A stretch of DNA of 64,000 bases from positions 1 through 64,000 of the forward strand of contig NZ_CP022437.1 of the NCBI RefSeq assembly GCF_002224365.1, read 5' to 3'. The position numbers were made by a program, and so were the translations under genes. Positions 53,201 to 61,144 of this stretch are shown piece after piece. Within the stretch, counting starts at the first letter, position 1. The number at the start of each line of letters is the position of its first letter. The DNA is from Virgibacillus necropolis. Its GTDB lineage: Bacteria; Bacillota; Bacilli; Bacillales; Amphibacillaceae. The notes beneath the pieces are model-generated. The model had not been told where the DNA came from, did not search any database, and worked only from the letters and a program-made list of their open reading frames with translations.

Positions 53201-53359
53201 TGGATAAGTAGTCAATACAGATACATTTGGTAAGGTAATGTCAGGCATCGTTTCTTGTTTCATGTTTAAACCCGAATATAAACCTGCTACAACAACCATA
53301 ATAGTTAAAATCCATATAGCTAATTTATTATTAAGAGAAAAATTAATGATTTGCTTCAA
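50234..53359 (-). CDS. swrC: RND-family efflux protein (SwrC/YerP-like)
   Basis: A 1041-residue RND exporter. The N-terminal half has PDITLPNVSVLTTYPGAAPDEVAEEV and TLNIMTLGALTVAIGRVIDDSIVVVENI (helix 4, proton relay Asp pair); the C-terminal half ends in a similar set of helices. A Gln/Pro/Ser-rich insertion lies at about 250-270. Bacillus SwrC exports surfactin and gives resistance to it. Start: TTG 53359, 8 bases after AAGGAG, preferred over GTG 53368, which overlaps the site. The divergent TetR gene and shared operator indicate repression. Confidence 0.88.
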   Translation of the reverse strand: MKQIINFSLNNKLAIWILTIMVVVAGLYSGLNMKQETMPDITLPNVSVLTTYPGAAPDEVAEEVTVPIEQRVQNLKGVELVSSTSLANASSIQIQFSFDSDMDKATSEVESALSDLNLPEGAKEPQVSRLSLNAFPVIALSISNEDQSLEQLTTTVEGKVVPELEGIEGVSDAQITGQQVQKVTINFNENELTKYGLNQKTIQQLIQGSDISFPLGLTNFDGNVKNLVIDGNVATVDDLRNLEIPITPSQSGQSAAQQGSAPEQNPEQQGSLQLPTVPLGELAEIKVAGEAESISRTNGEDSIGIQIVKAADANTVDVVNGVKDALSKFEDNLGLTITTTFDQGEPIEEAVSTMLSKALFGAIFAVVIILLFLRSIKTTLISIISIPLSLLMAVFLLHQMDITLNIMTLGALTVAIGRVIDDSIVVVENIYRRMALSGEKLRGKELIREATRQMFIPIFSSTIVTIAVFLPLGLVSGQVGEMFLPFALAVVFALSASLIVAVTIVPMLAHSLFKKGLAGNAAKEVTKSHAKPSKLANFYKGILDFTLNHKLITFGGASVVLVLSLFLVPIIGVSFLPVQEQKMLMVTYSPEPGQTREEAEEVALDAEELFSDRAGVTTYQYSLGGGSPMSMMGMGGGNSALFYVEYADDFENFSGEDTKVVETLNKTTENGEWGTIDFAGMGASGLQLFVYGDNMEEIQSAVGQILPTMKDHNDLEKVESSISEAYDQYTLVANQEKLSQYGLTAAQVGMKLSSAGEAPILTTVKHDGEDVNVYIEVEEKQYDSIEDLTNSEIQTPLGTTVKLGEVVDVEEGKSPDTIERREGKMYASLTAEVKTNDVAAVSTEVENEINELDLSNGVNVEFGGVTEQINESFMQLGLAMLAAIAIVYFVLVVTFGGALAPLAILFSLPFTIIGGLVALWIADEPLSVSAMIGALMLIGIVVTNAIVLIDRVIHKEKEGLSTREALLEAGSTRLRPILMTALATIGALIPLAIGMEGGGLISKGLGLTVIGGLTSSTLLTLVIVPIVYEAFAKFRKKDIKE

Positions 53360-53390
53360 GCAGTACACTCCTTCATCCTATATTTTCTTG

Positions 53391-53404
53391 TGACTGACTG
53401 GTCA
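53391..53404. promoter_or_regulatory. TetR operator, copy 1
   Basis: TGACTGACTGGTCA, an imperfect palindrome just upstream of the RND gene. It matches copy 2 (53535-53548) as TGACTGAYTRGTCA. Confidence 0.7.
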
Positions 53405-53534
53405 TAACATTATTTAATATAAATGATTCACACCTATTGTGCAACTACTGATTTTTCATGGTTCTAACCATAAATTGTTTGGATATCCAGATGAATATCT
53501 GTTATCATTAACTTATAATTAATTGCTAAAAATA

Positions 53535-53548
53535 TGACTGATTAGTCA
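53535..53548. promoter_or_regulatory. TetR operator, copy 2
   Basis: TGACTGATTAGTCA, an inverted repeat 26 bases before the TetR start codon. Confidence 0.75.
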
Positions 53549-53574
53549 TATCCCACTTTGAAGGTCGTGAATCT

Positions 53575-54462
53575 ATGAATGAAAAGAAAAAGAATATAAT
53601 CGTTACATCTATAGACCTCTTTGCAGATAAAGGTTTTTATTCTACATCTATTCAAGAAATAGCTGAAAAAAGCAATGTTTCCAAAGGGGCCTTCTATTTG
53701 CATTTCCATTCGAAAGATGAATTATTGCTTGAAATATTTAAATACTATTACGATTTGATGCAGGAAAACTTACAAAATGCGACGGATGAACGTTTGAGTC
53801 CAAAAGAAAATTTTATAAAACAAGTAGAAGTACAATTTTATGAAATATTAAAACATAAAAGCTTTATTCTTACACAATTAAAAGAACAAGCAATCACACT
53901 GAATAAGGAACTATTTGAATTTATTCGATTCAAGGAATTCGAAACACACAAATGGTACAAAAAAACGCTGATTGCTATTTATGGCGATGAAGTAAAACCT
54001 TATGTTACAGATGCAGGAAACATATTTGAAGGAATTAAAAACCGCTACATTCAAATTTTAATTCAGGGCGACATAGACATTCCAATCCCTGAACTCGCTT
54101 CATTTTTAGTAGAACGATTAGATGATATTGTTATTAATCTACTATCCAAAGGAAGAAACCCTATGCTTACTGAAGAAAAAATGGTACCCATCTTCTCTGG
54201 TATTGAAGCGCCAGAGGAAATGATAAAAAAAGAAGTAGTTAATTACTTATTAGAAATGCAAAAAATGCTTACTGAATTTAAACTTGAAGAAAAAATGTTC
54301 AATGAGCTACAAGGAGTAACTGACTTCATAATTACCGAAGTGAAAAAACAGGATTCTAAAGGATTTGTCATCCAAGGGTTGCTAGCGAATTTTAAAGGAA
54401 TACAGCAATTTGATAAATATCGGAAATTGATATCAGAAAAACTTCAAATAAGGCTTTTATAA
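53575..54462 (+). CDS. TetR-family repressor of the RND gene (YerO-like)
   Basis: A 295-residue regulator, longer than most TetR proteins. Residues 5-50 are the DNA-binding helices (TSIDLFADKGFYSTSIQEIA, then SNVSKGAFYLHFHSKDELLLE). The rest is a helical ligand domain. In Bacillus subtilis yerO sits next to yerP (swrC) and encodes its TetR repressor; the pairing and two copies of the same palindrome support the same role here. Confidence 0.85.
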   Translation: MNEKKKNIIVTSIDLFADKGFYSTSIQEIAEKSNVSKGAFYLHFHSKDELLLEIFKYYYDLMQENLQNATDERLSPKENFIKQVEVQFYEILKHKSFILTQLKEQAITLNKELFEFIRFKEFETHKWYKKTLIAIYGDEVKPYVTDAGNIFEGIKNRYIQILIQGDIDIPIPELASFLVERLDDIVINLLSKGRNPMLTEEKMVPIFSGIEAPEEMIKKEVVNYLLEMQKMLTEFKLEEKMFNELQGVTDFIITEVKKQDSKGFVIQGLLANFKGIQQFDKYRKLISEKLQIRLL

Positions 54463-54617
54463 AGCTGCGCGAAATGAACTCCCTTAATGTTTTTCACCTA
54501 TAGAAGTTAATTCTAATTTCCAATGATTTGCCACCAAGATACGTATATCCACAATTTTTAAAAAACATAAAATTATTGACATATGGTTAGTAAAATGGTT
54601 AACTATTAATAGAATTT

Positions 54618-54788
54618 CAAAGGGGAGTAGCTTTAACAGTAATGTCGTCATTACAGAGTGACTTGATCACTCTCGGCATTACTGGCAACTTACGGTGTTG
54701 TTAGCAAGACCTTTGCCACTGTGGTAAAGTGTCTTGAATTTTTATTGGAGGCCTTTACCATACTAAGTGGTAAAGCCTCTATTTTTTT
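54618..54788 (+). promoter_or_regulatory. yybP-ykoY manganese riboswitch with terminator
   Basis: The aptamer shows AAAGGGGAGTAGC, the long GTAATGTCG-N-CGGCATTAC arm, and GCAAGACCTTTGCCAC, the two conserved Mn2+-binding loops. A terminator GAGGCCTTTACCA/TGGTAAAGCCTC follows (54748-54779) with seven T. Part of the CCTTTGCCACTGTGGTAAAG segment can pair with the terminator arm, so Mn2+ would turn the gene on. Confidence 0.93.
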
Positions 54789-54810
54789 ATTTTAGGAAGG
54801 AGCAGTACAT

Positions 54811-55581
54811 TTGGAAGGAATATGGTTAGAATATGGATGGACATTATTAGTACTAATTGGTCTAGAGGGGTTACTCTCTGCCGACAATGCCCTAGTTATG
54901 GCAGTTATAGCTAAGCACTTACCTGAAGATGAGAAGAAACGCGCGATAAATTATGGTATTTTAGGGGCATTTATTTTTAGGTTTGGAGCCCTTTTCGCCA
55001 TATCATTTATAGCACAGGTATGGCAGGTACAGGCAATTGGTGCTGCTTATCTCATATACTTAGGTCTTAAGCATATCATTGTGACCTATTTCGGATCAGA
55101 AAAAGGTGATACAGAGGCCGAGAAAGAGAATGAACCAGCAGGAACTTCATTTTGGCCTACAGTAGCCAAGATAGGTTTGGCGGATCTTGCTTTTGCAATT
55201 GATTCTATTCTAGCAGCTGTTGCACTTGCATTGGCACTTCCAGAAACTCCACTGCCAGACTTTGGTGGAATGGATGGCGGTAAATTTATCGTTGTGGTGA
55301 TTGCCGGTATTGCTGGTCTAGTATTAATTAAATTTGCAGCAGGCTGGTTTGTTAAACTTCTTGAAGTACGACCTGGTTTAGAAACAGTTGCATACATGAT
55401 CGTGGCGTGGGTTGGTGTAAAACTTGCTGTTATAACACTTGCTCATGATAAAGTTGGTGTATTACCACACGACTTCCCACACAGTACTGGATGGACTATA
55501 TTCTTCTGGGGTGTACTCCTTTCTATTGCTGTTGGTGGCTGGTTTCTTTCCGGAAGGAGCGCTAAAAAAGATTCAAAATAA
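54811..55581 (+). CDS. TerC-family manganese exporter (YkoY/MeeY-like)
   Basis: A 256-residue TerC protein with about seven hydrophobic segments. Metal-binding motifs ADNALVMAV (helix 2) and AFAIDSILAAVA (helix 5) are intact. Bacillus YkoY (MeeY) exports Mn2+ and supplies secreted enzymes with it; the upstream Mn riboswitch fits this. Start is TTG 54811, with AGGAAGGAG upstream. Confidence 0.92.
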   Translation: MEGIWLEYGWTLLVLIGLEGLLSADNALVMAVIAKHLPEDEKKRAINYGILGAFIFRFGALFAISFIAQVWQVQAIGAAYLIYLGLKHIIVTYFGSEKGDTEAEKENEPAGTSFWPTVAKIGLADLAFAIDSILAAVALALALPETPLPDFGGMDGGKFIVVVIAGIAGLVLIKFAAGWFVKLLEVRPGLETVAYMIVAWVGVKLAVITLAHDKVGVLPHDFPHSTGWTIFFWGVLLSIAVGGWFLSGRSAKKDSK

Positions 55582-55617
55582 AAGTGCTCTATACATGTAA
55601 ATTGTATCGTTCATAGT

Positions 55618-55656
55618 AAAAAATCCTAACTTAGACTTCTTCTAGTTAGGATTTTT
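55618..55656 (+). terminator. Intrinsic terminator after TerC gene
   Basis: AAAAATCCTAAC (55619-55630) pairs with GTTAGGATTTTT around a short loop. Confidence 0.88.
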
Positions 55657-55766
55657 ACTGTTTTGCGTGATGATTCTATATCACATTAAATTTACTTTCC
55701 ACTTGTTAAATCAAGAATCTAACATAAATCCAATATATTGTATATTATCAATGTACTTCTATTTAA

Positions 55767-55781
55767 TGTATAATCAATACA
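55767..55781 (+). promoter_or_regulatory. Candidate GntR operator
   Basis: TGTAT-AATCA-ATACA inverted repeat 36 bases before the FadR-type GntR gene; a related TTGTATATTATCAA lies about 30 bases further upstream. Confidence 0.5.
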
Positions 55782-55816
55782 TAAATCTATTAATTACTTT
55801 GGAAAGGTGATCTCTA

Positions 55817-56479
55817 ATGCCGATACCTACTAATCATTCAAAACCAATTCGTCAATCAGCAAAAGAAAGTGCATTTAACCAACTCCAAGAATGGATAATA
55901 GACGGTACATTACACCCTGGAGAAAAATTAAATGACAATGAACTTGCACAGGCGTTAGGTGTCAGTAGAACTCCAGTCCGTGAATCATTGCAACTTCTTG
56001 AAGTACAAGGATTTGCAAAAATGTATCCCGGAAAAGCCACACAGGTTACAGAAGTGAGGAAGAAATCGATAAAAGATCTTCTCCCCCCTTTAGCAGCATT
56101 ACAAGCATTATCCGCTGAATTGGCCATTCCACACCTAACAGATGAAATCATCGCGCTACTCGAAGATACAAACAAAAGATTTGCTGAAGCAATACATTCA
56201 AGAAATTATTATTTTGCATTAAAACTTGATGAAGAATTCCATCAGATTATCGTCGATACCGCAAACAATTCTTATATTCATAGCATTGTTGCCTCACTAC
56301 AGGCCCATGTCAGGAGATTATTCTTCCATAATTCAATTATTTTAACTGAAAAATCCATTGAAGAACATATTACTATTATTAAGTTAATGAAAGAAAACGA
56401 TAGCACAAAGGTTACCGCAATTATGAAAAACAATTGGCTTCGTGCGATTGACGAGTTTTCTTCCTTAAATTCTGATTAA
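55817..56479 (+). CDS. GntR-family regulator, FadR/FCD type
   Basis: A 220-residue regulator: winged helix at 15-80 (LNDNELAQALGVSRTPVRESLQLLE) and an FCD ligand domain (95-215) with Asp/His candidates (DEEFHQIIV). FCD regulators sense carboxylic or amino acids. Its gene faces brnQ with a shared terminator; control of brnQ is not evident. AAAGGTGAT precedes the ATG. Confidence 0.83.
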   Translation: MPIPTNHSKPIRQSAKESAFNQLQEWIIDGTLHPGEKLNDNELAQALGVSRTPVRESLQLLEVQGFAKMYPGKATQVTEVRKKSIKDLLPPLAALQALSAELAIPHLTDEIIALLEDTNKRFAEAIHSRNYYFALKLDEEFHQIIVDTANNSYIHSIVASLQAHVRRLFFHNSIILTEKSIEEHITIIKLMKENDSTKVTAIMKNNWLRAIDEFSSLNSD

Positions 56480-56482
56480 AAA

Positions 56483-56515
56483 AAGGCGGTTCTCTCTTTA
56501 GTGAGAAAACCGTCT
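56483..56515. terminator. Bidirectional terminator, loop contains brnQ stop
   Basis: Arm AGGCGGTTCTCTC pairs with GAGAAAACCGTCT with small irregularities. The brnQ stop codon (56498-56500) lies in the loop. Confidence 0.75.
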
Positions 56516-57865
56516 ATTATTATGCATAAGCTTTGGAAAATGTACTACTAAGCCGGTAACTGCTATAACCACCAATGATGGCAACAACCATCCTAGTCCC
56601 TGGTTATATAACGGAAGTAACTTTTCATAAAAGGAAACGATTGGTACCATCCATCCGAAATAATCCAATCCAAGTGAATCACATAAAGCTTTCAAACCAT
56701 CAATACTGCTGATCAGGAAAGTAACAGCAATCGTCGAAACATACACCATACGTGCATGGTTATATAATGGTGACAAGAACGTCAGGATTATTAAAACAAT
56801 CGCTAGCGGATAAAGAAACATTAAGACTGGAACTGAATAAGTAATAATGTTTGCTAAGCCAAAGTTTGCAATCACAAATGTCATCACTGAAAAAAACAGG
56901 ACAAATCGTTTGTAACTGATTTTCGGAAGCAGTGTATGAAAGTATTCCGCACAAGCTGTTGTTAATCCGATGCTCGTGGTTAAACAAGCGAGCGCGAGAA
57001 CAATTGCTAACATAACTGACCCTAGTGTTCCAAAATAATACGACGCTCCACTGCTGAGCACCGGCCCACCTGTTTCAAAAACTCCGAAAGTGCCTGTACT
57101 TGTCGCTCCTAAGTACGCAATTCCAACATAGATAACTGCGAGTAATGCGGTTGCTACTACTCCTGACTTTGCAGTTGCAAGAAGTATTCCACTTTTAGAT
57201 GTTATACCCATCGATTGAATTGCCTTTATAACAATAATACCAAATACTAGAGAAGCAAGCGCATCCATCGTGTTATACCCATTTAAGAAACCTTCAATGA
57301 AAGCACCGTTCTCGTAAGCTTCTTGTGGCGGTTGAATAGCCCCCATCGGGTTAATGATTGCCACAGATAAAAAGATGACAAGTAAAACCACAATTCCTGG
57401 CGCTAATATTTTCCCCACATTATCAACAATCTTTGCTGGATTCAAAGAAAACCAAAGGGTAACAGCAAAAAATAACAATGTAAAAATGAACAAACCACCT
57501 TGTTGAAATCCTTCACTTACAAATGGTGCGATACCAACCTCATACGCCACAGTACCTGTACGAGGAGTTGCAAAAAATGGTCCAATTGACAAATATAACA
57601 ATGAAGTGAAAAATACTCCATAAACTGGATGTACTCTGCTTGATAGTTCCTGAAGATTCCGACTTCCAGAAAAGCTCATCGCTAAAATTCCAAGTAATGG
57701 CAGTCCAACCCCAGTAATCAAAAATCCTAGTATAGCTGGCCATAGGTTGGTTCCAGCATGTTGACCAAGCTGTGCTGGGAAGATTAGATTCCCGGCACCG
57801 AAAAACAATGCAAACAACATAACTCCTATTATTGCGTAAGATGAAAATGATGGTTTGTCCCTCAT
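56498..57865 (-). CDS. brnQ: Branched-chain amino acid transporter BrnQ
   Basis: A 455-residue carrier of the LIVCS family with about twelve hydrophobic segments. ALFFGAGNLIFPAQLGQHAG at the N-terminus is diagnostic. It takes up Leu, Ile and Val with Na+ or H+. AGAGGAGAG precedes the ATG. Its coding 3' end merges with the shared terminator hairpin. Confidence 0.92.
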   Translation of the reverse strand: MRDKPSFSSYAIIGVMLFALFFGAGNLIFPAQLGQHAGTNLWPAILGFLITGVGLPLLGILAMSFSGSRNLQELSSRVHPVYGVFFTSLLYLSIGPFFATPRTGTVAYEVGIAPFVSEGFQQGGLFIFTLLFFAVTLWFSLNPAKIVDNVGKILAPGIVVLLVIFLSVAIINPMGAIQPPQEAYENGAFIEGFLNGYNTMDALASLVFGIIVIKAIQSMGITSKSGILLATAKSGVVATALLAVIYVGIAYLGATSTGTFGVFETGGPVLSSGASYYFGTLGSVMLAIVLALACLTTSIGLTTACAEYFHTLLPKISYKRFVLFFSVMTFVIANFGLANIITYSVPVLMFLYPLAIVLIILTFLSPLYNHARMVYVSTIAVTFLISSIDGLKALCDSLGLDYFGWMVPIVSFYEKLLPLYNQGLGWLLPSLVVIAVTGLVVHFPKLMHNNRRFSH

Positions 57866-57990
57866 ATGAATCTCTCCTCTAAGATGTTAAATACTTTTTG
57901 GGTAGATAAAGTTGCACGTAGTTAATATGTTATATGCAATATATCAGTGAAGCATATCATACTACCAATCTGCGAAAAATGCAATTATTT

Positions 57991-58003
57991 GGGGACTGTC
58001 CCC
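57991..58003. repeat. REP palindrome A
   Basis: Perfect GGGGACTGTCCCC in the region between divergent brnQ and exoA, followed by ACACAATGTGT. One of eight such palindromes between 57.9 and 62.4 kb. Confidence 0.9.
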
Positions 58004-58062
58004 ACACAATGTGTTAAAATAAACCCAATTAAAAAAGTAACAGCTAGAGGGAGTTCGAATCA

Positions 58063-58815
58063 ATGAAACTAGTTTCTTGGAATGTAAATGGGATACGAGC
58101 ATGTGTCAGAAAAGGCTTTTTAGATTACTTTCATGAGGTGAATGCAGATATTTTCTGTATTCAGGAAACAAAATTACAAGAAGGACAAATACAATTAGAT
58201 TTAAAAGGATACTACCAATATTGGAATTATGCCATTCGAAAAGGGTATTCAGGAACGGCAATTTTCACAAAGAAAAAGCCATTATCGGTTACGTATGGAT
58301 TAGGAGAAGAAGATACTCATCCGGAAGGACGAATCATTACGATGGAGTTTGAGAAATTCTATTTAGTAAATGTATACACTCCAAATTCACAGAGAACTTT
58401 GGCAAGGCTTGGTGTTCGTATAGAATGGGAAGATAAGCTTTTCAATTATTTAAAACGATTAGATGATGTAAAGCCAATAATCTTATGCGGAGATTTAAAC
58501 GTTGCCCATCAAGAAATTGATTTGCGGAATTTCAAAACAAACCACGGAAACTCCGGTTTTACAAAAGAAGAACGTGGCAAAATGACTGAACTGCTTGAAT
58601 CTGGATTTGTTGATAGCCTGCGATACTTTTACCCTGACACGGAAGGACTTTACACATGGTGGTCTTACATGAAAACCGTTCGGGAAAGGAATATCGGATG
58701 GCGAATTGATTATTTCATTGTCTCTGATAGAGTAGCAAACCGACTGCAAGATTCACAAATTCATGCACAGGTCCTCGGAAGTGATCACTGTCCGATTTTG
58801 TTGGAAATGGAATAG
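58063..58815 (+). CDS. exoA: Exodeoxyribonuclease III
   Basis: A 250-residue AP endonuclease of the ExoA/Xth family. MKLVSWNVNGIRA at the start, Glu in IQETKLQ, CGDLNVAHQEIDL and the terminal GSDHCPI hold the catalytic residues. It cleaves abasic sites and degrades 3' ends in base excision repair. TAGAGGGAG precedes the ATG. A REP palindrome stands about 60 bases upstream. Confidence 0.95.
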   Translation: MKLVSWNVNGIRACVRKGFLDYFHEVNADIFCIQETKLQEGQIQLDLKGYYQYWNYAIRKGYSGTAIFTKKKPLSVTYGLGEEDTHPEGRIITMEFEKFYLVNVYTPNSQRTLARLGVRIEWEDKLFNYLKRLDDVKPIILCGDLNVAHQEIDLRNFKTNHGNSGFTKEERGKMTELLESGFVDSLRYFYPDTEGLYTWWSYMKTVRERNIGWRIDYFIVSDRVANRLQDSQIHAQVLGSDHCPILLEME

Positions 58816-58839
58816 GTTTACGATTGTTAATAAATTACA

Positions 58840-59568
58840 TTACTGGTGGGGACTGTCCCCACCATGTAACAACCGCAATCGATATGCATTCATTGCCGTT
58901 TCCCCTAATTGATCAAGGAGATTATAGTTAGCGTAGGCGCCAATGATTGCACCAAGCCCCGGAACTAACTGAAGCATTTTAATCAGGTCAATATAATCCC
59001 GATATTCTTGTTGAAACACTTGCCAGTCCATATCAACAAGCGTCTTTTTATGTTCTTCCCAATTCTCAATGATATAAAATGTTTCCTTGCGCTTTTCATC
59101 ACTAGAGAAAGCAAGCTGAAACACATGAAGAATGAATAAACGTTCCTCATATTCTCTTGTGTCAAAACCGTATACTGCAGCCGCTTCAAACAAGAACTTC
59201 ATTTTAATCGATAAAAGCAAAGGGAAATCAGCAATCCCAAGGAAAATACCACCTGCACCTGTTCCAGCCCCTTCTACAACAGCCGTTTTCCGATAAGCGG
59301 TTAACTTTTTCTGCAGGAGTTCATCCCGGTCATGAAGATTCATACTTGTTAATTGGGCTTTCTTCGTCGTAAGATTCGAACCAAACAATGTCGCCTTCAC
59401 CATATTCTTAATGCTTTCTGTGATAACTTTATGGACTCTCTCAGGAATCTTCCTGTTTATTTTCGTTTGCACGTTCTTCGACATTCGATTAAAAAGACTG
59501 GACTGTTTTAAAATCTTTTCCCGCCACACCTGTATTTCTGCATATACCTTCTGTTCATATTTAGTCAT
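58840..59568 (-). CDS. ecsC: EcsC family protein; 3' end made by a REP palindrome
   Basis: A 242-residue EcsC-family protein: AGTGAGGIFLGIADFPLLLSIK and QLVPGLGAIIGAYANYNLLDQLGE are its hydrophobic hallmark segments. Function is unknown although EcsC is linked to the Ecs transporter. It is separate from ecsAB here. The last residues GGDSPHQ and stop are encoded by REP palindrome B (58845-58863), so a REP has replaced the original C-terminus. Confidence 0.88.
   Translation of the reverse strand: MTKYEQKVYAEIQVWREKILKQSSLFNRMSKNVQTKINRKIPERVHKVITESIKNMVKATLFGSNLTTKKAQLTSMNLHDRDELLQKKLTAYRKTAVVEGAGTGAGGIFLGIADFPLLLSIKMKFLFEAAAVYGFDTREYEERLFILHVFQLAFSSDEKRKETFYIIENWEEHKKTLVDMDWQVFQQEYRDYIDLIKMLQLVPGLGAIIGAYANYNLLDQLGETAMNAYRLRLLHGGDSPHQ
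58845..58863. repeat. REP palindrome B inside ecsC
   Basis: GGTGGGGAC-T-GTCCCCACC, a 19-base palindrome that lies wholly within the ecsC reading frame. Confidence 0.9.
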
Positions 59569-59583
59569 TTTGCACTCTCCTAA

Positions 59584-59636
59584 GGGGAACTGTCCCCCAC
59601 TGCTTTATCACTTTACCGTAACGGGGGACTGTCCCC
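59584..59636 (+). repeat. REP doublet C, upstream of RAYT
   Basis: Two palindromes, GGGGAACTGTCCCC (59584-59597) and GGGGGACTGTCCCC (59623-59636), separated by 25 bases (CACTGCTTTATC, then ACTTTACCGTAAC). It stands 16 bases upstream of the ecsC start and 180 before the RAYT gene. Confidence 0.93.
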
Positions 59637-59815
59637 AGGCAAAATATACAAAAATTATAATTTACACTGTTAACATGTAGCTAATTTTCACTTTTAGTAT
59701 AACAATAATTGTATTCTTAATGGTCTTCATGTAGTTAAAATAGACTTTTGCATATTTGTTTCTTCTTTCTATATCAAGATATAATCAGGATAAGATATTG
59801 TAAAGGAATGATAGG

Positions 59816-60364
59816 ATGGCTCGAAAAGCTCGAATATGGTTTCCAGGGGCAATTTATCATATTACTGCTCGTGGAAATAGACGTGATAGTATATTTCATG
59901 ACTTCCATGATTATCAATCTTATATGGGCCTGATTGGTTCATGTAAGCAAGACTTTCCTTTTTTCATTCATGCATATTGCCTTATGCCAAATCACATCCA
60001 CCTTCTCCTCGAAACAAAAGAGGAACCACCTGGTAACATCATTAAGTTTATCCATTCCCGCTATGCCATTTATTTCAATAAGCGTTACGAACTAACCGGG
60101 CATGTTTTCCAAGGCCGTTACCATCCAAAATTGATTAATTCAAATGATTATTTCCTAAAAGCCAGTAGATATATTCACTTAAACCCAGTGGAGGCAAAAA
60201 TGACTTCTAAACCTGAACATTATTTCTGGAGTAGTTATTCCAATTACATGGATGGATCCGAAGAAAAATCAATACTCGAAACTAGTCGGGTATTATCGTT
60301 ATTCCAAGAACCATGTAGAAAAAAATATTGCACATATGTAGAACAAATAGAAAAGAGGATATAA
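59816..60364 (+). CDS. REP-associated tyrosine transposase (RAYT)
   Basis: A 182-residue single-domain Y1 transposase of the IS200/IS605-related RAYT family. It starts with MARKARIWFPGAIYHITARG; the metal-binding HUH motif is MPNHIHLLL (His60, His62), and the catalytic Tyr119 is in SRYIHLNPV. RAYTs process single-stranded REP hairpins. The gene is intact and its own flanks are REP doublets C and D, as for known RAYT genes. AAAGGAATGATAGG is the ribosome site. A second gene for accessory functions is absent. Confidence 0.93.
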   Translation: MARKARIWFPGAIYHITARGNRRDSIFHDFHDYQSYMGLIGSCKQDFPFFIHAYCLMPNHIHLLLETKEEPPGNIIKFIHSRYAIYFNKRYELTGHVFQGRYHPKLINSNDYFLKASRYIHLNPVEAKMTSKPEHYFWSSYSNYMDGSEEKSILETSRVLSLFQEPCRKKYCTYVEQIEKRI

Positions 60365-60367
60365 GAT

Positions 60368-60419
60368 GGGAACTGTCCCCCACTGCTTTATCACTCTACC
60401 GTAACGGGGGACAGTCCCC
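60368..60419 (+). repeat. REP doublet D, downstream of RAYT
   Basis: GGGAACTGTCCCC (60368-60380), a 25-base spacer identical to that of C but for one base (ACTCTACC), and GGGGGACAGTCCCC (60406-60419). It begins 4 bases after the RAYT stop and may serve as its terminator. Confidence 0.93.
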
Positions 60420-60451
60420 ATGAATAAGATACTGTAAAATGTATTAAGGGA

Positions 60452-61084
60452 ATGATGAAAATGGCCACCCCAGTTTTACCTGTTTCGATACAAACAATGA
60501 TACTGCAACAGCAGGGAACCACTATTTATTACCCGCAAATAGTTGGTTTATCGAATACGAATGTACAACAAACTATTAACCAGACTATCTACCAGCAGGT
60601 TCAATCATTGATACAGCAGCAATACCAACAGCAAGGCACCAATTCATTTACGGAAATGATTGGATCTTTTGAAATTAAAACTAATGAACGAAATATTCTA
60701 AGCCTATCCTTGACCAATTACGCATATGCTTATCAACACGCTCACGGCTTAACACTAATGAAGTCTTTAACCTTTAACGTACAAACTGGAGAACAATACC
60801 AGCTCAAAGATTTGTTTAAACCTGGAAGCAATTATGTAGAAGCTCTTTCAAAAATCGTCCAGACTCAAATAAATGAGCGGAACATACAGCTTTTGGGTGA
60901 GTTTTCAGGAATTTCGCCTGACCAGGATTTCTATATCGCCGACAAAGCACTCGTCATTTATTTCCAGCTTTACGAAATTACACCATACTACGTTGGTTTT
61001 CCAATGTTCCCGATATCTGTTTTTTCCCTCCAAGATATCATGAATGAGAATGGTCCGCTTGGACAAATGGCGGTGAATAATTAA
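60452..61084 (+). CDS. DUF3298-containing protein
   Basis: A 210-residue protein without signal peptide. The first half is Gln-rich (QQQGTTIYYPQIVGL, QSLIQQQYQQQGTNS) and matches the DUF4163-like segment; the second half (FNVQTGEQYQLKDLFKPGSNY onwards) is the DUF3298 domain found in RsiV and lysozyme-inhibitor-like proteins. Function unknown. A terminator overlaps its end. It starts 32 bases after REP doublet D. Confidence 0.75.
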   Translation: MMKMATPVLPVSIQTMILQQQGTTIYYPQIVGLSNTNVQQTINQTIYQQVQSLIQQQYQQQGTNSFTEMIGSFEIKTNERNILSLSLTNYAYAYQHAHGLTLMKSLTFNVQTGEQYQLKDLFKPGSNYVEALSKIVQTQINERNIQLLGEFSGISPDQDFYIADKALVIYFQLYEITPYYVGFPMFPISVFSLQDIMNENGPLGQMAVNN

Positions 61085-61123
61085 ATAAATAAACCGGGCA
61101 AACCCTGCCCGGTTTATTTATTT
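61083..61123. terminator. Strong bidirectional terminator
   Basis: A perfect 18-bp stem (AAATAAATAAACCGGGCA, 61083-61100, with 61106-61123), 5-base loop. Confidence 0.92.
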
Positions 61124-61144
61124 GCAAGTGAACGGACGCCCCAT

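Noticed and set aside
59748-59933. A 61-residue ORF overlapping the start of the RAYT gene.
   Set aside because: Out-of-frame shadow of the RAYT coding sequence.
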